A stretch of DNA of 37,776 bases from Deltaproteobacteria bacterium. GTDB taxonomy: Bacteria; Desulfobacterota; Desulfarculia; Adiutricales; Adiutricaceae. The notes beneath the pieces were generated by a model that saw nothing but the letters and a program-made list of their open reading frames with translations, had not been told where the DNA came from and did not search any database. This document shows, piece by piece, positions 34,230 through 37,776 of the stretch. Position numbers and translations under genes: made by a program. The stretch covers positions 1-37,776 of the forward strand of contig JAISFS010000306.1 of NCBI GenBank assembly GCA_031263485.1, read 5' to 3'. The stretch's first letter is position 1. The number at the start of each line of letters is the position of its first letter.

Positions 34230-35853
34230 AGGGCGGTGAGACCGTTTGGGTTGGCTCGCGCCCCGGCCGACGCCTCAGGGCCGCCCCCGGATCCTCCCGC
34301 AGGCGAGGCGGAAACAGTGGATCCTCAAGAGGTTGAGGCCGGTCATATTGAGGCAGATCGCGGCCTTCACCTTGCGGTCTCCCCTGACCCTCAGCCTGGC
34401 CGGCCCCCGGGCACCTTTTCCGGTCGCTGACGGTGCCATCGATGCTGTTGCACTGCCTGGCCTTCGCAACGTTCTCGGGACTGCCGTTCAGGGCGCGGTT
34501 CCTGGCGGCCTCGAGGCTGGCCGGGCGGCACTTCATCCCTAGGCGCTCCGCTTCCCGAGCGCCACTGGGCAGTCCCCCCGGAACTGCACCCCGTGCAGAC
34601 GGCTCTGTCGAAATGGACGTTCACGGCATCCCCGCCCCTGCTCAAGGCCGCCGAGGCGGGCTTCTGTCCCCGGGGCACTCCGTCACGACTCCGTCCCCGC
34701 CCGTCGAGAAGTCGGCCAGCGTGTACCCGGCCTCGCCTCCCGTCCCCCCCTCGATCCCCGAGGGGTCCTTAAGCCCGCCGTATACCGAGGTGATCATGTC
34801 GGTGCCGTACTCCCCGGCGAACCCGCGGTTGTTGGGGGTGTTGAAGGCGTCATCGACCAGGATCAGCTCCACGCGGACGCCCGTCATCTCCAGGCAGGCG
34901 ATGAGGGGCTCGACCGCGTGGACGTCGCTCACGTGGGTGCCCCCGACCGACACGTAAAGCAGGAGGTTGAGGCCGGGCTCGAGCCAACTCTGTGATGCCG
35001 CAGGACTCGACGAGCTGGACCTTGCGGCCCTTCTTCTTGTGGCCCGAATAGGTCGCCCACGTGTCGCAGGGGCTCTGGAGGCTGTCGGCATCGATGTGCC
35101 TGGAGTCCCTGAGAGCCCAGCCGCCGTCCGCGCCGGGGAACTCGGAGCACCGCTCGCTGAGAAGCCTTTCGAGGATCCCGAACCGGTGCTGGCTGCAGGC
35201 GCGCGGATCGAACCGGAACTGCCAGACGATCGACTCGACGTCCCCCTCCATCCGGTGGAGAATGCGGAGCTTGTCCTTGCGGCTGGCCCGGGCGAAGGGG
35301 GGGCAGCCGATCTTCCCTGACCTGTCGTACCTGTTCCGGATCTCCGGGGCCGGCTCGAGCTCCGCCTCCGGGAAAGCCTTGAGGAGCTCCCTTACGGAGT
35401 GGAAGAGGCACTCCTGGAAAAGCGCCCCCCCGATGTTGAGGTCCCTGATGTCGGACCTGACGTCCGTGGAGTCAAGGCGGATCACCTTCACCTCCACGCA
35501 GTTCGTTTCGCAGAAGTGCTTCGTGGTCAGCAGGGCTGCTAGGCAGGGGCCGTCGACCTCCACGAACTTGTCCCTGAAGTCGTGGAAGGTCCTCTCGGAG
35601 ATCACGCACTCCCGGTCGGACGGGTCGTACCCGAGTCCCTGGGCTATGGGACGTTGGTGTCGCTCCTGACCCTGCTGAGGGTTTCCTTCTCCGTCCAGTC
35701 GAAGGTCTCCCCCGGATTGTTGGCTCCCGCCATGGTCACGAGGTCCGAGGACGGACGACCGGTGGAGCTGTCGTGGAGTCTGGACACCTCCTGCGCCAGC
35801 TCGGGGAGCACTGGAAGTTCAAACAGCTGAAAGTCGTAGAAGGGGGGTTCCAT
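34230..35853 (-). pseudogene. IS1182-like transposase, multiply frameshifted
   Basis: A minus-strand DDE transposase is spread over at least three frames. The start (from 35853) is FYDFQLFELPVLPELAQEVS, then FDWTEKETLSRVRSD. The next frame has ISERTFHDFRDKFVEVDGP, IRLDSTDVRSDIRDLN, SGKIGCPPFAR and WATYSGHKKKGRKVQLVESC. Another has GGTHVSDVHAVEPLIACLEM, VDDAFNTPNNRGFAGEYGTDM and PRGQKPAS. A tail fragment reaches about 34,230. LDST and the V-D-D position correspond to DDE-type catalytic regions of this family. IS1182 assignment is by general resemblance; related ISNCY types are possible. The gene cannot give a full-length enzyme. Confidence 0.82.
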
Positions 35854-35990
35854 GAACTTTTCGTGCTACCGTCCCCTCGATGGATCATCGTGGGGGTCAA
35901 ACCTGGGGAGCTGGGGGATTCGCCAGTCCATGAAGTAGCCAGTCATGTCTTTTCGCATCAATGCCGGTGGGTTATGGACTATGGAGGTAA

Positions 35991-36450
35991 GTATCCGTAC
36001 ACGGGAGGGTGAGAGGGGTCAACCCTCCCCCTCCGTACCCGTCTGCGGACATGGTCTTATATGCCCGAGACTTGGCCTGCGCTGCCGGGAGACGATTGCC
36101 GGAGGTTAGCCTCAATATACGGAAAGAGGATATTGAGCGGCAGCCTTCATTACGGGACAAGAGACATCTGGCCGGGCCGATTCTCCGTGAAGGGCCGCGG
36201 AGCGTCGGCGAACTCCTGGGGGCTGCCGTCGGAGGTCAGAGGCGGAGGGCTTACGAATGACGGGGTAAGCGGGGCAGGCGCCCGAACAGGCGCTTCCCCT
36301 CCCCATAGGCTGGCTTGCCGGAGGGCAAGCCGGGGAGTATTGATTGCCGGAGCGGGTCATGACCCGGCGGGGGAGGACGGTCGGCCGGGCCCCGGAAGCG
36401 AATTGGCCGACCACCCGGAGTGTGCGGACCACCTCACCGTGAACGGATAC
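35991..36450 (+). mobile_element. MITE-like element, copy B, with 8-bp target duplication
   Basis: The left end GTATCCGTACACGG (35991-36004) and the right end CCGTGAACGGATAC (36437-36450) are inverted repeats with one mismatch in 14. The flanking octamer GGAGGTAA is identical on both sides (35983-35990 and 36451-36458), a direct sign of transposition with an 8-bp duplication. Eight base pairs and GTA-type ends fit IS66-type transposition, while the transposase remnants nearby are of another family. The 460-bp interior has no credible gene. Confidence 0.85.
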
Positions 36451-36477
36451 GGAGGTAATTTAACATTAGGAAGTAGA

Positions 36478-36678
36478 GTTTCCGTTCACGGGGTGGTCAC
36501 CTTCACGGGAGGGGGACGTGGGGCATCCTGACTCTTTGTATTCGTTGACGGGCTCAGTTGAAAAGCACTCCAGAGGTTGGCTTTTGGTGAGGTCAGAGCA
36601 GGCGGGAGGCAATCCAGGGCTGTCGGCGGAAAGGGATGGGAGTAGCAGGGTGTCGGCATCAACCTCGTGAACGGATAC
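36478..36678 (+). mobile_element. Short MITE-like element, copy C
   Basis: GTTTCCGTTCACGG (36478-36491) and CGTGAACGGATAC (36666-36678) are inverted repeats with one or two mismatches. The flanking octamers GAAGTAGA (36470-36477) and GAAGAAGA (36679-36686) match at 7 of 8 positions. Interior of about 175 bp differs from copies A and B and carries no gene. It lies only about 20 bp from copy B. Confidence 0.7.
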
Positions 36679-36926
36679 GAAGAAGATATAACACAATTAA
36701 AATCATAAAAATATTATTTTATAACTATAATTTCTAGAGAATTATTTAGATGTATTTAAAGATTTAATAGAGCTTAATGAGGCTTATTAAGTCTTAGTGA
36801 GCATTTTAGAGACTACTATAACAAATATATATATATTTCGCGGAATCCCAAATTTAAGCTACCGAAAAATCATTGGCGCTATATTTGCCACAACTCTCGT
36901 GGTTTCCAATGCGGGCGGTTGAGGGG

Positions 36927-36977
36927 GAGGACTTTTCTCAGTAGAATCAATCTTGATTCCACTGTGAAAAAGCCCTC
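36927..36977. repeat. ~50-bp hairpin element, copy 1
   Basis: The left arm (36927-36950, GAGGACTTTTCTCAGTAGAA then TCAA) and the right arm (36953-36977) are near-perfect complements around a 2-nt loop. The centre is GAATCAATCTTGATTC. The same centre and right arm recur at 37100-37148 and, in part, at 34008-34038. Confidence 0.8.
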
Positions 36978-37099
36978 CTTTGGTCTTTTGTAGACCGGTG
37001 TGCGCGCGCAAGGGAAGCTCGAATTGGCGAGAATTTAGCTAAAACGCAGGGAGTTTCATTCCGAAAACTCATAACGTTCACCCTTACGTTGGAAGGAGA

Positions 37100-37148
37100 G
37101 GGGGTTTTGCAGTCGAATCAATCTTGATTCCACTGTAAAACCTCCCCC
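37100..37148. repeat. ~50-bp hairpin element, copy 2
   Basis: GGGGGTTTTGCAGTCGAA then TCAA (37100-37121) pairs with the right arm at 37124-37148 around a 2-nt loop. It shares GAATCAATCTTGATTC and CCACTGT with copy 1, 147 bp away from centre to centre at most about 170 bp. It could be a bidirectional terminator, a REP-like element or the end of an insertion sequence. Confidence 0.8.
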
Positions 37149-37383
37149 ATCAGGCCTCCTGACTTAGTGTTGCAGAATGTCAACACATGATAAGGTGTTG
37201 ATAATTTTCTACACTATCATTTAAAATGTTATTTTGAGGGCCAATTCTATATTATTGGTATTATAAGATAGTGTTAAAGAGCCTTAAAAGCATTAAATCA
37301 ATTTTATAAATAATTTTAGGATAAATGCAAATAAAAAGCATGGAAATAGGCTTAAAGATGTAGATATATATGAACCTTACTGC

Positions 37384-37389
37384 TATAAT
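37384..37389 (+). promoter_or_regulatory. Probable -10 box for the transposase gene
   Basis: TATAAT lies 39 bp before the ATG at 37428. No good -35 box is seen at the usual distance, so this is a partial promoter call. Confidence 0.4.
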
Positions 37390-37427
37390 AATCACCATAA
37401 ATCAATAGCCGTGGAGGTTTTCAGCCT

Positions 37428-37776
37428 ATGTCCGCCCACTGTCCCGACTGTCGAATTCGTCCGCTCAAAGGTCTCGGCGCCTACGATGACTCATCAAAAA
37501 TAAGGCAGAGCGCCGCATTTGAGAATTCCCTGTACAACTTCTTTTCGTTGTTCGTGTTCCCGATTCTTGGAGAGCTGGCGCTTAAGGTGTCCAGCCGCCA
37601 CCACCCCTGGAACGGCCGGTCTTCCGTAAACCTCATAACTCTCACGGGACTCTGCACCATGCAGGAAATGAACGACTGGACCGCGGCGCAGGCCATCGAA
37701 GCCGTCAGGAGCAACCGCTACGTCCAGCTCGCCCCGGGCCTGCCGGACAACCCGCCCGACAGGGACGTCATGTTCT
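37428..37776 (+). CDS. IS1182-like transposase, N-terminal part (runs off window)
   Basis: The frame is open for 116 codons from ATG 37428 to the window end. It has GGAGG (37413-37417) 10 nt upstream and a TATAAT at 37384. The text LYNFFSLFVFPILGELALKV, then WNGRSSVNLITLTGLCTMQE, NDWTAAQAIEAVRSN and QLAPGLPDNPPDRDVMF aligns with the N-terminus of the decayed transposase at 35.85 kb (FYDFQLFELPVLPELAQEVS ... FDWTEKETLSRVRSD ... AQGLGYDPSDRE). Both resemble the opening domain of IS1182-type transposases. It could be a complete, active element continuing to the right; the catalytic part is not visible. Confidence 0.78.
   Translation, partial: MSAHCPDCRIRPLKGLGAYDDSSKIRQSAAFENSLYNFFSLFVFPILGELALKVSSRHHPWNGRSSVNLITLTGLCTMQEMNDWTAAQAIEAVRSNRYVQLAPGLPDNPPDRDVMF

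Larger units (their letters stand above)
36679..37427. other. AT-rich spacer with two hairpin elements
   Basis: No gene is seen except for short shadows. The stretch is AT-rich, holds the two long hairpins (36927-36977, 37100-37148), and ends in the promoter region of the transposase at 37428. Confidence 0.5.

Noticed and set aside
36112..36432. 106-codon minus-strand frame inside MITE copy B
   Set aside because: The matching part of copy A is broken by stops and frame changes, so coding is not conserved between copies.

Overview
The window looks like chromosomal DNA of a high-GC Gram-negative bacterium. It encodes lipoproteins with lipoboxes, a PilY1-type pilus protein, a periplasmic binding protein and a dCache-type hybrid kinase. 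A Desulfobacterota (deltaproteobacterial) host is plausible, because the ferrosome-type iron cluster and very large PilY1 proteins occur there, but nothing here fixes the taxonomy. No tRNA, rRNA or CRISPR array was seen. Much of the window is accessory: decayed duplicates, frameshifted genes, tandem repeats, small inverted-repeat elements and transposase remnants separate the intact genes.

Layout. (1) 0.16-4.1 kb: a small one-TM DUF6110-like protein, a P1B-type metal ATPase with S-C-A in place of C-P-C, and an HMA-like protein with two membrane segments. Together they resemble a fez (ferrosome, iron-storage organelle) cluster. (2) 4.5-6.5 kb: a decayed copy and an intact copy of an Rpn-family PD-(D/E)XK nuclease. 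(3) 7.1-8.9 kb: a stand-alone protein resembling the methyltransferase part of type ISP restriction enzymes, with a damaged catalytic motif. (4) 8.9-13.4 kb: gene-poor DNA rich in repeats, one repeat-bearing HTH protein, and an array of about 27 copies of a 20-bp unit. (5) 13.65-19.4 kb: two ~190-bp inverted repeats bracket an LsrB-like lipoprotein, an FMN-binding-like lipoprotein and a hybrid histidine kinase. This is probably a ligand-sensing module without a transporter. (6) 19.5-23.4 kb, lower GC: an orphan antitoxin, a VapBC pair whose antitoxin has an in-frame stop, and an AAA-ATPase/DUF1703 protein. (7) 23.8-32.1 kb, all on the minus strand: a giant PilY1-like gene, a frameshifted secreted beta-propeller gene, and a degraded copy of the PilY1 3' end. 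(8) 32.1-33.5 kb: a very AT-rich stretch without genes. (9) 33.5-37.8 kb: MITE-like elements with 14-bp terminal repeats and 8-bp target duplications, recurring ~50-bp hairpins, a multiply frameshifted IS1182-like transposase and the start of a related, apparently intact one that runs off the window.

The intact genes form three functional groups: iron compartmentation (fez-like), environmental sensing (binding protein plus kinase), and surface or pilus function (PilY1). Mobile and selfish elements lie between them. Function is inferred from recognised motifs only; no database search was possible.
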